Source: Brachycybe producta (Eukaryota; Arthropoda; Diplopoda; Playtdesmida; Andrognathidae). Taken from it: a stretch of 64,000 nt of DNA. Numbering within the stretch: the stretch's first letter is position 1; every line of letters begins with the position of its first letter. This document shows, in pieces, positions 1 through 13,178 of this stretch. The notes below the pieces were generated by a model that worked only from the letters and a program-made list of their open reading frames with translations, was not told the origin of the DNA and did no database searches. Location: the NCBI GenBank assembly GCA_036925085.1, contig JAUPFP010000048.1, positions 637,001 to 701,000 of the forward strand, given 5' to 3'. A program made the position numbers and the translations under genes.

Positions 1-697
1 AGGATGTTTGGCAGCCCTTTGAAAATTTAATTTCTGAAACGAATGTAGTTTGGCAATTAGCTTTTATATTGATTAGCAGCTGTAATGTCTTTGTCTTTGT
101 ATCTTCATTGATTAGGAAGACCTATTAGACACAGTCTTAATTTAAACAAATACATTTCTAATTTGCACCTTTTGGCATTAATCGAAGACAATAGTTTGCG
201 CAGTGCACACAACAAGTACATTTATGTTTAAAGTTGTTTTCAAATCTGAAAAAGTAGTTGTTGCTATTAGAGATGGATCACGCGCACTGAAAAACAAACC
301 AGAAAATAGAAATAAACTAATGTTTGTTATATTTCCGTATTCCTCTGTGTTACTTTGTACACAATGGCACTTCTGATAAATGCCTTACAAAGTAGTATTC
401 AGTGGAATTTTTTTTCAGTGTGTGTGATCTATCTCTTAGATTCTATGTGCAGCATTGAGAATCGCAACTTTTCCAAAGTCCAAAAATACATTTAGAACTA
501 AAAATGACCAACCATGTATAGTGACAAAATCTTTCAGATTGTAGTGAATGTTTGCATTACTAAATTGTGGAATTCCGAATTCGCAATTTGGAATTTATTT
601 TTACTCAATTCTATAGCAAGACTAATGAAATAAGTAAAATGAATACTAGGACCAGCAGACAGTATTTAGGAGCAATTAAACATACTGTAGGTTGTGA
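1..697. other. AT-rich spacer, nothing recognised
   Basis: No open frame of note, no inverted repeat and no similarity to other parts of the window was seen here. The stretch ends where a LINE-derived reading frame becomes recognisable. Confidence 0.6.
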
Positions 698-1260
698 TTG
701 GGTAATCCGACAGTTGCCTTCTTTCCCCTACACACTGCAGAATTAGTTCATTTTGCCAAAATATTTCAAAGTAGGGCTGCTAGGTTTGTTTGTGGCAAAT
801 TTGAGAATGCTGAGCATAATAAAGAAAATGCCTTTCAGGGCTTGATTGGGATCATTTCCTTGCAAGGCGGTCAGGTTTTAGTCTTTACATTTTTAAGCAA
901 ATGATAGAAGGCATCAAGTAAACTGCGTAGGGTATTATATTTTGGTAGGTGTGACCCCCTCGTAACAAATTTAGAGAAATCTTGGCATGAACAGATTCAT
1001 ATAACTGTTTTTTTTTGTTTCAAGAGTGATTCAACGATGGAACTCGCATGCAGGAGATTTTGTGCGTGAAATTCCAATTGTGTTATGGTGCTCCGAATTT
1101 TCTGACAATGCATTATATCAGCTGCACCAAAAGACATTGCTATTGTTGGGTTTATATCTTGGGGTTTTGACAATGCATTTCGCATGCTGCAATTGGACTT
1201 TTGTACCTCTGCCAGAAACGTTCTTTTTTGGCTTCTTGTGAAGTAGTTTTTCAAATTCGA
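698..1260 (+). pseudogene. CR1-like LINE 3' end, decayed
   Basis: Remnant of the extreme C-terminus of a non-LTR retrotransposon reverse-transcriptase protein plus its 3' UTR. The frame 698-904 contains SRAARFVCGKF, matching the QRRAARFV motif that follows the RT domain in many CR1/L2/RTE-like LINE proteins. Further on, in another frame, VIQRWNSHAGDFV resembles the terminal xVIRxWNSLP motif. The 3' part (about 1125-1235) recurs on the minus strand at 9440-9560 and 28620-28690, which gives the family 3' end. Several stops and frame changes make it dead. Family naming is by motif only. Confidence 0.6.
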
Positions 1261-1958
1261 AAGAAGCTTGGCGTTTTTTAATGTATAATATACAACTACA
1301 ATGTATAATGTACAATGTTCGAACGTACTGGGTTATCAGGATTATCATAAAATTTAGTTGTCTGCAATCTGAGCTCTTCTATACAGGATTGACTGAATGT
1401 TACAATCATGTTCTTGAATAAAATTTGATTTCAAGAAATACTAAAGAGAACATGTACAGTATATTGTATAATGTAGCCTAATGACTTCTAAGAAACTATA
1501 TTTTCTTAAGAAAAATAAGTTATAATTAATAACAGATCAAGGGTAATCACAAAAAGTCAATGAAATGCAGTCAAACACTAGTAATGAAACATTAGATTTC
1601 TGTTCTTGTGAAAACATTTTAAATGAGATCAGTTGTAAATTTTGCATTCATCCACCGCAACCATTACAAGATAACTTTAAATATAAGAAAGATTGCGGGA
1701 AATTATGTTGCTAGACAATTTTTAGCGCAGCACAACACGAATTTTTCGACAGGGAAATTTCGAAGCACAACATATACAAAAATACCGACTAGAATAGTAA
1801 AGAAACTAGCTTTTCATATTTTTTTTTAAAAAAATAGCGTGAATGTAAGTTTGAAGAAAAAAATTTAACGTTAGGCTTATCATAAATGTTTAGTTTCAAA
1901 GATAAATTTTTGAAAAAAAAATTCAAAATGTTATAAGATTATAAATTAGAAAATGCAA
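1261..1958. other. AT-rich spacer, nothing recognised
   Basis: Low-complexity AT-rich DNA with short A and T runs. No coding or repeat signal supported. Confidence 0.6.
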
Positions 1959-2737
1959 TGTGACACTCTGTATTCACAGAGTTGTGGAACACCCTGTCGA
2001 AATTCCTTTCTGACAGTATGGCACCCCTTGGTGCACAGATGTTCAGACTTGGGTGGCCCGACTTCTGAGTGAATTCGTGGAACCCAGATGGACCGTGGGA
2101 ATTGGGAATAGAGTCCCAGAAATACCTTTCCTTTTAAGGTTGTATTCCCAGCCCAGGGTAATGATTGGCCCAGCGGGTCAATCATTGAGCCCTGAGGTGA
2201 CAGTTGCCCCTCCCAGGAGATGGAACAAGTGTGCCGTGAGACATGTGTGAGGACAGTTGGAGTTAGAGTTTGGAACTAGAGAGTTCACGTCCTAACTCAG
2301 TTGCTTGAGAGTTCAAGTGGAATGTAGAAGAGTGTTGACAACAATGTAACGTATATCAGAGTAAAGAGTTTTATATTATATTTACGCAAATTGTGTAAGG
2401 GTTGTGGTCATTTTTAGGGGTTCGAAACCCCACTAAATCAAGGTAATAACAGAGGTCCTCGGACACAGTCTGAGTCCCTCTGCTTGGAACCTCCAGGAAC
2501 TCAAAGTCTATAAGGAAGAGAAGTGCCGTCGACGTTGTAACGCTCTATACCGAAGGTTCCCAAGAGTGCAAAGTCTTTTTGTGGACTTAACCAAGAGTGA
2601 TTGCATCGGTCGTACAATTAAATGTCGCAAGCGGTAAAGTCAACCCCCTCAGCAACGGCTGGCCCGCCAACCGAGTCGGTGGCATCCCCAATTCAAAAGA
2701 GTCGAAACGGGGGTGTCAAAAGGCAAGCCACATCACA
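1959..2737 (+). mobile_element. Solo-LTR-like block
   Basis: A GC-richer block that stands out from the AT-rich flanks, starting TGTGACACT and ending ATCACA (TG...CA). Flanking tetranucleotides are GCAA and GCAG, a near-match to the 4-bp duplication of the intact element at 42496-52841. It contains an inverted repeat at about 2160-2187 (AATGATTGGCC / GGGTCAATCATT), followed by GCCCTGAGG and a TGCCCCTCCCAGG motif. Very similar words occur in the same order in the minus-strand block 31686-32576. No internal coding region is attached, so a solo LTR formed by recombination is the simplest reading. The right boundary is the weaker one. Confidence 0.55.
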
Positions 2738-3106
2738 GCAGTTGCTTACAAGTATTCTAGTTTTGAAAAGGTTGAATTTCATTCACTCATTTCAGTCACT
2801 AATTAAATATTGTGGCGTTCTTCACCTAAAATACTTGCAGTCATAGGGTGCATTTTAGTGCCTCAGAGGTAAACTGTGTTAAGGCTTAAGTCACCAAACC
2901 TAAACTGAAAGTTTTTTCTTCTTCATTAAAGTTAATAGGACTTAACATGGTACACCACTATCTAGCGGCAGATGTGCAAAACTGTGAACTTAACAATGTT
3001 TACCACTGACATAAGTTGACAAGTAGATTCATTAGATATAAAAATTGCGTTTTTTTTAAATGTGACAACATACTTTACCTCCGAGGTACTGATTTGATAC
3101 CTGGTT
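2738..3106. other. Spacer, nothing recognised
   Basis: No coding or repeat signal supported between the LTR-like block and the small MITE. Confidence 0.55.
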
Positions 3107-3110
3107 TTAA

Positions 3111-3214
3111 GCGGCGATCACACTGGCTATTTTTCTCGCAAGAAACTTAACTTTGCAGAACCACGTTGCAGCGAACCTTGCTTTAAATTTTGCCAATGTG
3201 ATTGCCACGTAAGC
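3111..3214. repeat. Very short MITE with TTAA at left end
   Basis: About 100 bp bounded by inverted ends GGCGATCACACTGGC and GCCAATGTGATTGCC (two mismatches). The left end is preceded by TTAA (3107-3110); the right side has TAAG, so the duplication is imperfect. The TTAAGC start is shared with other MITEs in this window (24118, 16205, 59747). Confidence 0.5.
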
Positions 3215-5274
3215 TAGTAGTTCCCGTGATATGAACAATTGTTTGGATTTTTAACTTCTAACAGGAGCAATAGGATGTATTGGTAGTCTATGTATTACAT
3301 AGTATGCATCTTAACCAAGTTCTCGCTGATATGAATTGTTCTCTTCAACTGTGTAATCAGTTTCTTTGTATCAATTGTATTACTACAGAAGGTACTTGTA
3401 TCAATTTCATAGGGCATTCACCCACTGTATTAGTGCGTTCTCACATGCCCATTTAGCAATAATGCAAGCTTATTTCCATGCGTTATTTTTGAATTGCCTT
3501 AAATTTTCTTTTTTAAAAAAACATAGTTTAGGTTTATATCAGACATGTTTTCGTTTTTTCACAATCTTACTGGCTTATGTACTGGTACTTCTACATCTAA
3601 TTGCATATACCATTTTCCTATTTGTTTGTTTATGGCTCTATTATAAGACATATATGCAAAGTAAAATGGGCAATAATTGCAGTTATTGTAAACATGCGAG
3701 AGGTGTTAAATGATAGGTTCGCGTGTATTCCCATTTTCATATTTGATCTTTTATGATAAAAATGAAAACATTTGGCAACAAAATTTTCCATCTTTATTGA
3801 CATGTAGTAGCTTAATGATGTTTTTTTTCAAAGTAATATTAGTCGCCAACTTTTTCAACATGCTTCTTTTCTATTTATAAACATAACTGGTATATGGAAA
3901 CATGATACTGTATTTATCATGTTCAGAACAAAAAAAAAGTCAAGGCTAAAATAACTGATTAAAAAAGTTAATCAAGATAATTTTTTTCTCTGTTATATAG
4001 GCTACATGGTAATGCAAACATGATTTATTTTAGGATCAATTTATTCAGAGATAACCCCCAAAAAAATGGCTCCAATTTGAAATTAAAATTAATGAACTCT
4101 TGCATTTTTTATCACATGGATGTCGATTTTTTTTTGTTAACTAATAGACGATAAAAAAAATAGAAAACTGGACAAAATGTGTCACATTAAACGTTATCAT
4201 CAAATGGACCATTTTAACAAATAGATATAACAATTTTCACGATGACTTTACATTTATTATTTATTTTAATAAATGGAACTTTGTCAAACGGTTTTTTTTT
4301 TTCATTTTTATGGTCATTTGCATAATGGCATTGGCAATTTAAGAAAAAAAAATTACTTAATAAACCAGAATGAGGAGAAAGTGGAGGGTGGGAAGTGGGG
4401 AGGGATAAAATCCCTGCCAAGTTTCTAATCATGGGGAAATTTTTTCATCAGCAAACTTAATCTTGTCAAGGTAAGCTTAAGGTAATGCAAGAAGTATAGT
4501 ATTATGAATGTACTTCAAAGTGTTTTATGTCTTCGGCTTAATGTAGTAACTATAAAAATAGTGCATTAAAAATGTGGATGTAATGGATATGACAGGTAGG
4601 GATTCCTGTAGGGCCCATGTTTACTGTATATGTATACCTGTTACGACGTTTTTTTTTTTCTCGCATAGCCCTAGGGGTTTTTTCTTAGAGGGTTTTTGAA
4701 GAAAAATTCTACCCTCACCCTCACCCCACATTTTTCTTGAGAGAGGGTTATTTTATGAGAGAGTGTTAGATGGAGGGTGATGAATAGTTTGTGCACCGCT
4801 AGCAACACGGTCGTTGCAACATTCTCATTCAGTTAAAACACCCATTTTTCTTGCGATGAAAAGTCATTATATTGAGTTGATTTTTAGAATTTTTTTTTAT
4901 TATCACGATATGACAAGTAGGATGGTTATAAACGACGACAACGGGTTTAATAATTTCTTTTTTTAAAAGAGAAGCTTAAATAGCTTAAATTTTATCAATG
5001 AGTATAGGGAGCCTAGATGATGATGAAAAACAAAACAAGGATGAGTACAGAGCTAATAGATGACAAATGAACAATTTTAACACACATGAGGGGTGCATTT
5101 AAGAATGCATTACAATGCATGATCGCAGTACGACAATATTGTTTGAGTGGCGTTTGAAAACGTCGAATTTAAAATTTGCGTGAAAACGACTTCAGTCAAT
5201 TCTGCAGCATTACCGACTGAAACAAGTAAAATTTACTGCTTTCGGAAGCCACCTGGACGATTGGATCTCCTTCG
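3215..5274. other. AT-rich spacer
   Basis: Long AT-rich stretch with homopolymer runs. A 115-codon hydrophobic frame at 3366-3713 is present but has no recognisable motif, and its composition is what AT-rich DNA gives by chance. A short CCCTCA repeat occurs near 4710-4728. Nothing else supported. Confidence 0.55.
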
Positions 5275-5755
5275 TACTAGCCCAACGTAAACAGGAGGTG
5301 GATAGGTAGGGATCGTTTTCGTTGCTAGACTAGACCTTGATGAGAGATGCAAGTGCGATTTTGTGTGTATACACCACCTATCATGGTTGGGGGATAGTAC
5401 AGTGAACGGGCTAGCTTCTATGCTTAGTAACCACCCCATTTACTATCCTAATATAAACCAGGCTTTATGCAGATGAAAACCCAGTACTCAGTCATGTCAC
5501 TCTTAGCATGTTGTATGCTGCTTTAATCTACAATTTTATCAGTTCTTATTAAATCCTGCTTTACATTAGGATAGTAAATGGGATAGTCACTAGGCCTAGA
5601 AGCTCGCCCGTTCACTGTACTATCCAACGAGCAGGATAGGCAGTGTTTACACACAAAATAGCACTTAAACATGAGGCAACGAAAGGCAACTTGTCGTCTC
5701 TATTCCTTGCGCTAGTCCTAAAACCTCTGCACCTCCTGTTTACGTTGTGCTAGTA
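5275..5755. repeat. Large foldback element, arms about 190-200 bp
   Basis: Left arm 5275-5462 and right arm 5555-5755 are inverted copies of each other across almost their whole length, separated by about 90 bp. Anchors include CAACGTAAACAGGAGGT near the outer ends, ATAGTACAGTGAACGGG in the middle and TTTACTATCCTAAT near the inner ends. A further partial copy of the inner end (TTTACTATCCTAATGTAAAC) lies at 5899-5918. The structure suggests a foldback or MITE element, possibly with a second partial insertion. No transposase is present. Confidence 0.7.
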
Positions 5756-7663
5756 TGCAGGGGAGAGTGGGCAGTCCAGTGAACAATGGTGTGGTGGGTA
5801 TAGGATCGTGGGATAGTGAATAGCCTGCTTTCTAATGAACTTTTCCTATCCCAAGTCCTAGGTCAAGTTTGTCACTAGAAAGCTAGCTACTAATTCATTT
5901 ACTATCCTAATGTAAACGAGGCTTTATTCTTATGCATTAGTGATGTAGATAAAATCTAAACGCAAATGGAAAAAATAAAATATGTGCAGGAATTCTCGAA
6001 CGCCTTCAACACAATGTTGTAAGGCAGCCATAGTACTGAGATAGTTTTCCATATGTAGCCATAGGCGATACATATTATGTATGGTATGGTGATTTTTTTT
6101 CCTTGCAGTATTTTTTCCATTATATTTACTATTAGTATATGGTTTCTGAAGTAAATTTACGATCATGGGTGATATGTGTCTTGAAAATGGGTGTTACGTT
6201 TTTGCAATAACCATTTTCCCTGAAGGCAATAATTATTGTCCCTATATTAAGTCTGAATGTCGCCACATTAGCTTTTTCTGGCTCTCGTTTCTAGCTCTCA
6301 AGCTAAATTCAAGTGTATGAATTTGTTTGGAGTGAGGGTACTTGACGGATAGACACCGTTTATTCATTTACAAATTCAAATTTCGTAGCTTGATAGTTTA
6401 TCACTTTTTATTTTTTTCATTCATTTTTTCATTTATTTTCTTCTCTCCAACAATTTCAATATGCTAAATAGCCTTTTTATCAATTATTTGGAGAGGATGA
6501 TGTACTGTATATTATGAAAACCATTTTCAGTATGTGAATTTTTTATGACTGACATTTACGTCCGATTTTGTTTCAAAATGAGCAAAAAACAAACTCATAA
6601 TTTAAAGTTTACAACTTTTCTTTTGAGAAAAAAAGAGAAGAAAAAAATACTTTATGGAACTTATTTAGTTTTCATAAGCTCCTTTTTAGAAGTTGAAATA
6701 GAAAAATAGTTGATTTAGCAATGATTACAATTTGAAAACAAAAAATGTAATTTTGTTTTCTTTGCTTTTTTTTCAATAAATAGAGGACAATTTTCGTTTA
6801 AAAAAATTTCATAAATTTGGAGTATCCTTGAAATTATGACAGTTGCTGTGCTATGGTATGTTACGGCAATTGCAGTCAACGCGGAGCAAGCAAAGGAAAA
6901 AAAATTACATTCGTCATATATCAGCTGCAACTGTAGAAAGGCCCAGGAACTTCACATATGGCATTCACGCCCAAATTCGATAATTAAACGTAGCACTCAG
7001 GCACGTATACACGTAGTGGCCACGGCAGCACAGTGGAAAATACTGCCAGTGCTGAGGTGTGTCTGAGCAGATCATTCACTTTTTGGCAGACTTGATGCTT
7101 AGATATAGAGCATGCAAATGATGTCAGATTAGCAATTTTGGCCTTAAAAAGAAACTTAAGTTTCTCTTTACACAGAGGCATAAAAAGTTAAGGTAATGGA
7201 AAAACTGTAAAGGGAACCCTGAATCCCGTTGTGGCTATGACGCCACAACTCAAATTCTTTAGCATAATTTATTTTACCTCCTCTCTTTTATATGATGGTC
7301 TTACATAGTTTGACCCCTAGCACTTCCCAATTAAGTCTCTTTTAATAGATCCTGCAAACCATTTTACAATGGGGTTATGTTCTCAAATTGTTATTTGATA
7401 AATTGCTGCTCTTTTTATTCTGGCAAAATACAAGTGAGCCTTATTTCTATTTTAAATCTACTGTTTGTAGTAAATAGAAGTTTCTGGTTCATTATTTTAT
7501 AATGGAAGTTTAGGCCAGAAACACAAAAACCACCGAATCCCCCAAACCCCTCCAAAACATTCTCATATCATGATAGTGTGTATACCAGTTAGTGAATGTC
7601 GTAGATATGACACTATACTATGTCAAAGATATTGTGAGCGTTACAACATTATTATCTAGACTA
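5756..7663. other. AT-rich spacer with one partial foldback fragment
   Basis: Apart from the partial inner-end copy of the foldback element near 5815-5925, no coding or repeat signal was recognised. Short frames overlapping on both strands around 6715-7181 look like chance. Confidence 0.5.
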
Positions 7664-8151
7664 CTAGTGGGGGCAAACGACGGGAGCAAAATTCACAGGC
7701 AATTGTGCCCAGCATTAGAATTTCTTTTCTCCGCCCTTTTATGCCGTCAGACCAAGTAACAAACCCAACAACCCAATTCATAAAAGGGCGGAGAGAAAAA
7801 AATTCTAGTTTAATTTTACTACTATTATCCCCTCCCCTTTTTTATATTTGAAAGAGAAAATGAGCGTTTCATTTTCTCTGGTGTGCGCATGCGCGTCGTT
7901 TTTTCCTTTTTTTACTCCTTTCATTTCAATTTCCATCACCCCCTCCGACTTTTCTCTCTCCCCCCTCTACACTTTCCAACCTTTTCCCCGTTTCCAATTT
8001 AATATCATGGGGTTCTTGGATAGGAAGGGTGCAACATATAGTTGACCTTGAGAAAAAAAAGAGGTTCATTTCTTCATTTAAATTTATATAAATTCCGACG
8101 TGGTTCAAGGGTTAAAACCGTTACTCACATGAAAAGGACAGACCTGGCTTA
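7664..8151 (-). mobile_element. Helitron-like non-autonomous element, long form
   Basis: Member of a repeat family found at least eight times in the window. Read on the minus strand it ends in a GC-rich segment, then CTAG followed by T, which is the CTRR-T terminus of Helitrons; in better copies a CCCGTCAT...ATGACGGG hairpin stands about 8 nt upstream. This copy has a degraded terminal hairpin. It carries the internal foldback (arms about 7716-7744 and 7778-7806) found in long-form copies, then a TC/AG-rich body and a conserved AATTTATATAAATTCC block. No Rep/helicase is encoded. Confidence 0.55.
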
Positions 8152-9439
8152 ATATATCTAGACTAGACTATAGTATAACGTTGGTACAAAGTACGGGAAT
8201 CTAGCAGTTAAAGGCTGCAAAGGCGTGCCGCTAAGTGAATACCAACTTTGCCAAGAGTCTGATCTTGTGACTTGTAATAATAGTCATAGCAAAGGCAACC
8301 TAAAACCTTGAATTTTATGTTGCTATCGTGCATAACGTACTCCCGCAGTAGCCAATTACAGTATTAGCTATATGATTACGGTCTGTCTGTTGGACGGTTC
8401 AACTAAATTATTTATTAGCTGTGACATATATGATACAGATGTGTCATATGACAGTCTTGTTTCTTTTGAATTCTATTTCACGTTCTTTTTTATTTGTATG
8501 TTTTGCAATTAAAGCTTATAAATCATCTTAAATGCATAAATTGGGCATAAAATTCATATTACAGCATATTCCATTTACCAAACATGCATTAACAATTACA
8601 TCTTTTGTTTGTTTTGACAAAACAAACTTTTGAGGTAGACAGTTAACTGAGACAAGCACCTTCCTTGTATTGAAACTTGATTGACAATATTCTCCAAATG
8701 GATATTTCCTCGTAATTGTGTTAGAAAAAAATGTTTGGCAGGTGGTGTTCTCAAAAATTAATGGCCATTTTAAGTAAACTAACAAAACGACAACTGATGA
8801 TGGTGGTGGCCTTTTCGTGTTGAAAATGAGAAAATGGTCAAGTTGACAACAATAGACACTATAGATAATGACATGTATCAATAACATTTTATCGTTTATT
8901 TGCAAAGAAGTACTTTTTTTTGTTGGTGAAAGTGTTTTCTAAAATTGTCAGGAGAATTCGTTTCCTTTTAGTAAAGTGAGGTTATTTTGCATGATGAAAA
9001 CGTTTTCGTGCATTTGCTTGCTTAGTTGTGCATATGTATGCGTTTTGCAATGCTCACATTGGCAATATGTGCCATCATTATTCACTGCACTGCATGTTCT
9101 TAAGTAACTTGCAATAGCCAATTTGTTATTACTCTTGTATTTGCTGCTTACATTGGTATCTTTGACACTAAATTGTAGAAAACGTTAAATCTTCGGTCTT
9201 TGTAAGACATCATGCTAATTTCACAGCAACCTTTGACTCATTTCTTGGATTAAATCTTTTTGTTAAAACTAGTCAGTGTGTGATAGCCACTTCAGATAAA
9301 ATTTACTGAACCACCGGTTAGCTAATCAATCTGCTCAATTAATTATTTTTAAGGCGATACTGTAGAAAATACCTAAATGATTATATATGTAGGTATTGTT
9401 TGTTTATATGTATTTTATGTACATTGTCAAAAAAACTAA
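8152..9439. other. AT-rich spacer
   Basis: Contains a 125-codon minus-strand frame (8528-8905) with no recognisable domain. Nothing else supported. Confidence 0.5.
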
Positions 9440-9790
9440 TATGAATTTGAAAAATTACTCTACAAGCAGCCAATAAGGTCTGTGGCAGAGGGACAAAAGT
9501 CCAATTGCAGCATGCAAAATATATTGTCAAAACCCAAAGATACAAATCCAATAATACAAGTTTATTTTCATGCATAAAATCCTCCGCAAGTGAGTTCCAA
9601 ATGACGAGATGAATGATATGATTCTGTCTGCGAGAAAATATTTTTGATTTTGTTAAGAATGGTCACCAATAGCCTGTGCAGTTTACTTGAAGTTGGTTTA
9701 CGACGAGAGCCTTCTATCATCTGCTTTAAAATGTTTAGACTAAAATCTGGCCTTCTTGTAAGAAACCTGTCCCAACCAAACTCCCAAATT
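9440..9790 (-). pseudogene. CR1-like LINE 3' end, decayed
   Basis: On the minus strand the sequence translates in pieces to a WDRFLTRRPDFSLNILKQMI-like segment, typical of the region after the RAARFV motif in LINE ORF2 proteins, then a degraded WNSLA-like motif and the same 3' UTR seen at 1125-1235 (words such as GCATGCTGCAATTGGACTTT). Frames shift repeatedly, so it is a 5'-truncated dead copy. Confidence 0.6.
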
Positions 9791-12700
9791 TTCTAATTTC
9801 CAATTTTTAATAATTCTATTGATTTAGCATGAAAATTGATGGTTTTGCATATTGACTAATGAGATTCTGTTAATTGACTTATTTTCAACTTTAGCTGAAC
9901 AGTCATACCTTTCAATTATTTTCTGTTTTGTTACTTGTAATCTATAGACTATTATTCATCATGTTCTCAATGAGTTATTAGCAGAATATTTCAAATTATA
10001 TCAAAATGTCTGTAAGTGAAGAGAATGTTTCTTTTAACATTCCAAATTTACAATACAAAAGGTACAGTATAAAATACCATGGCGAATTGTTTATTTTCTT
10101 CTATTTAGTAGCAATGACTAAGATGAACGTGTGTTAATTTTGTGTTCATTTTTCACTCGTTTCAACTGTGACAAAAGAATTTTTTTTTGGAGGAACAACT
10201 CACTTGATATATTTTAAAGGAAAGGGACATAGACAGAGATGAACTTACCACAAATGCCCAGAAGAAGAAGAAGAAATAGTAGCAAAAGATTGAAATTCCC
10301 TTTAGAATTCATTGTTTTGTTGATTCTGTGTTGAAAAGTCAGAAGAAATCTTTTCTAATGTTTGATCTGCTGTTTCTTTTCTCTTTTCCCTTGAGGTTTT
10401 TTATACATTTGATGTTGGTCTTACTCTTTTTTTACACTTGGCCCACAGGTGTTGATCAAATTTGATAAGTCTGAAAGTTTACAGTCCCTTATTCATTTTG
10501 TTAATATTGTATGCTTGAAGATTTATTTTATAATAATATTATATATATATAAAGTTAATTTTCCTTCGGGTGTTGTTGGAAAAAAGTGCGGTTTTTTTTT
10601 TTGGTGACCTTTGAGAACTCACTTTTCTAAGAATGAAATGTGTGTTTTGAAGATTGTTCACTAAATACACTAAAGAATTTGTTGACGTAAAATAGTTAAT
10701 TTTATATGAAAATGACACATATATGAATGAAGCTGAAGATTTTGTTATGGTCTCAAATAAAAAAAAAAGCTTTGAAAAAAATGTTTTGCAACTTTGTTTT
10801 TTTTTTTCTAAAATTCTTTTACACTGAATAAAAAGGTGCTAGTTGAATAAAGACACACTGATCTTGTTATAGTTTGAAGTGGTCAAGTTATAGCCGATAA
10901 AGATGTGCGAGTGCAATCCACATACCACAACAGTTTTGAATGAGAAAAAAGCAGAAAGAAGAAGAGTGAGAATAAAAACCTGAAAGCGTTTGCAACATTA
11001 TATATATGTAATATTATAGGAGGCAGCTTTCTAATAGAAACAGTTCTAGGCACTATGCAATGTCTAGAAGAAGAAAAAAAAAAGTTGAAGATTTTTTTTG
11101 CAGAGTTATGAGAAGAAATTTCCTTTCTAGAAAAAAAAATTGAGAGGAAGAAGAAGTGTTAGGCTACGTTTTCGATTGGTCGTTGCTGTAAGCCAGAATG
11201 ATGCTTGTGGTAGAGAAAAAGAGCTTTGATGCACATTTTTCTGAAGCAATATGTATGTAATAGTTTGCACGCAGTTTTGCTAGAAGTGATGCTCGCTGTT
11301 GGAGGTGCAGATCGCAAATGCAGTTGAAATGAACCTTGTCTCTTCAATGAAATAACAGAGAGATAGAGGGAGAGAGGTGATGGTGATGGTCGTGGTATTG
11401 GATCGTTGAATTGCATGTGTGTAGCTCGTTGGCTGGCTGTTTGTTCTTTCTTCTTTTTCTGAAAAAAAAAGTATTGAACGCGATTGTAGCGCCAACGTGT
11501 TTGCTCTTTACAAACTTAACACTTAGCTTTCTTTTTTTTTTTCTCTCTCTCTAGGTAATAGGTATGTCATTGTACACTTACTGTACATGTATGTGGCATT
11601 GTTTTGACAACAATTTGTGTTTGTTGCTGATACGTTTTTTTGTTCTTGTTTTGCGTGTGTTTTTGTTGCGATTATTCATGTTTTGTGTTGCAAATTCATG
11701 TATAATTACGGGCCCATCCTGTATCATACAGTATACCCAAGGGGATACAACAGTATAGGCCTAGTTTGTAACATGCCCTGGAAATTTCATGGTACATCGG
11801 TTGGTGGTCGCTACTAGCTAGTCAACTGTGTTAGGTTCACTGCTGATGTTATCATTGTTTATATATGTTAAGTGTGTGTTTCTTGTGGTGGGTGTATGCG
11901 TTTTTGATGTTTTGCTTGTATATTGGTTTTTGTGGTATGTGTGTTTTATTCTGGTATGTGTTTCTATTTTTTTTTTTGGAAAAGAGGGGGGGGGGGGGGG
12001 GGGGGAGCGAGGGTGCATTTGAGAACGGCACAAAGTTTTTAGATTTTTGACTGCGAAATTGTTCAGGCAGGAGGAGGGGGTTTGAAAACGAAGGGTCAGT
12101 TTGTTTGAAATTGACACCAGTTACTTCAGGAGTAAAACAAGTAAAACGATGTCTTATTAACAGTAGATGATTTCTTGGCGTGACTGAAATTGAACACTTC
12201 ATTATAATGAATTATGGGTAACATATCCTAATCGACTCATGAATGGCTGCATGCATATTCTATAACTGTAAGGGGTGCTGTTGTGGCTGTTTAAAGCTGA
12301 CAGTCACTAAAATGTTCCTAGCAATACAACAAACATAGACGTTATCAAATGCGCCCAACTTATGCCGTGTAGTATTATTACTACTGAAGGAATTGTGATA
12401 GTATGAGAAGTGTAGATGTGGGAGTCGTTTGATTAAAGTTTGAAGTTTAACTCTAGTAGTGTGTTGCAGTGTGGCACATGTTGCCGCAGTGCTATTTTTA
12501 TTCTAGTTTTTTTTTCTGTCTTTCGAAAACATTGAAACTTTGTGACAATCTGAGCTTGAAAACCGCATTTTATTGCTTTTATTTCGTCTGAGCTTCACTT
12601 TTTTTTTTCATTCTGTTTCTGGCTTTTTTTTTCTCTCCCTTTCTTTCTCTGAAGTCCGGAAGTTAAGTGACGCGGAAGTTGGCGTCTGTGACTTGTTGTG

Positions 12701-13174
12701 TACCCTATGTTTTTTATTCTTGTTGACCCAAAGAAAATGTGTGTAAATTACAAATATGATTGTATAACTGTATATATTTTCGTAAATTATATGGCTTCTG
12801 TTATAAAGCCCTTGAATAAAATATCATTCATTGATTTCTTTTATGTACATGTATAAATATCTGCAGCATGTGTCAGACAGGTTTTTTTTTAAACTGGCAT
12901 TAATAGTCATTTATGAATTTATCAATTTTTTTTAAATTCGCTTTTTTATAAAATGCACATTACGTGGTTTTTCTTAGCCAAGGATGTGGCACGTGATCTG
13001 GCAGTAAAATGGCCGACATATGACTGTGCCGATACTCATGTGTGACTGTGCACACCAGAACGATTTAGCAGCAAATCATTGTGATGGGTGTCTAGCGAAT
13101 TAATGCTACATTATTTGTATGTTCAGACTAATCGTGCTCGTACTCGGGGTCGCACTTGTACCCTTCTTGACTTG
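9791..13174. other. Long AT-rich spacer
   Basis: No gene recognised. It contains many T and A runs, a polyadenylation-like AATAAAATATC near 12815, and the poly-G run listed separately. The region could be non-coding transcript or 3' UTR, but nothing in the sequence decides this. Confidence 0.5.
11986..12005 (+). repeat. Uninterrupted run of 20 G
   Basis: Twenty consecutive G residues in an otherwise AT-rich setting. It also explains the proline-rich and glycine-rich short frames on the two strands around 11818-12202. Confidence 0.95.
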
Positions 13175-13178
13175 TTAA

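Noticed and set aside
2419..2445. GGGGTTCGAAACCCC resembling a tRNA T-arm
   Set aside because: No acceptor, D or anticodon arms upstream; it lies inside the LTR-like block 1959-2737.
3366..3713. 115-codon hydrophobic frame resembling a membrane protein
   Set aside because: AT-rich DNA readily gives Leu/Ile/Phe/Tyr-rich frames; no domain and no supporting context.
8528..8905. 125-codon minus-strand frame
   Set aside because: No motif recognised; composition does not differ from the surrounding spacer.
11818..12202. Proline-rich or glycine-rich short frames on both strands
   Set aside because: They are created by the 20-G run and neighbouring T/A-rich sequence.
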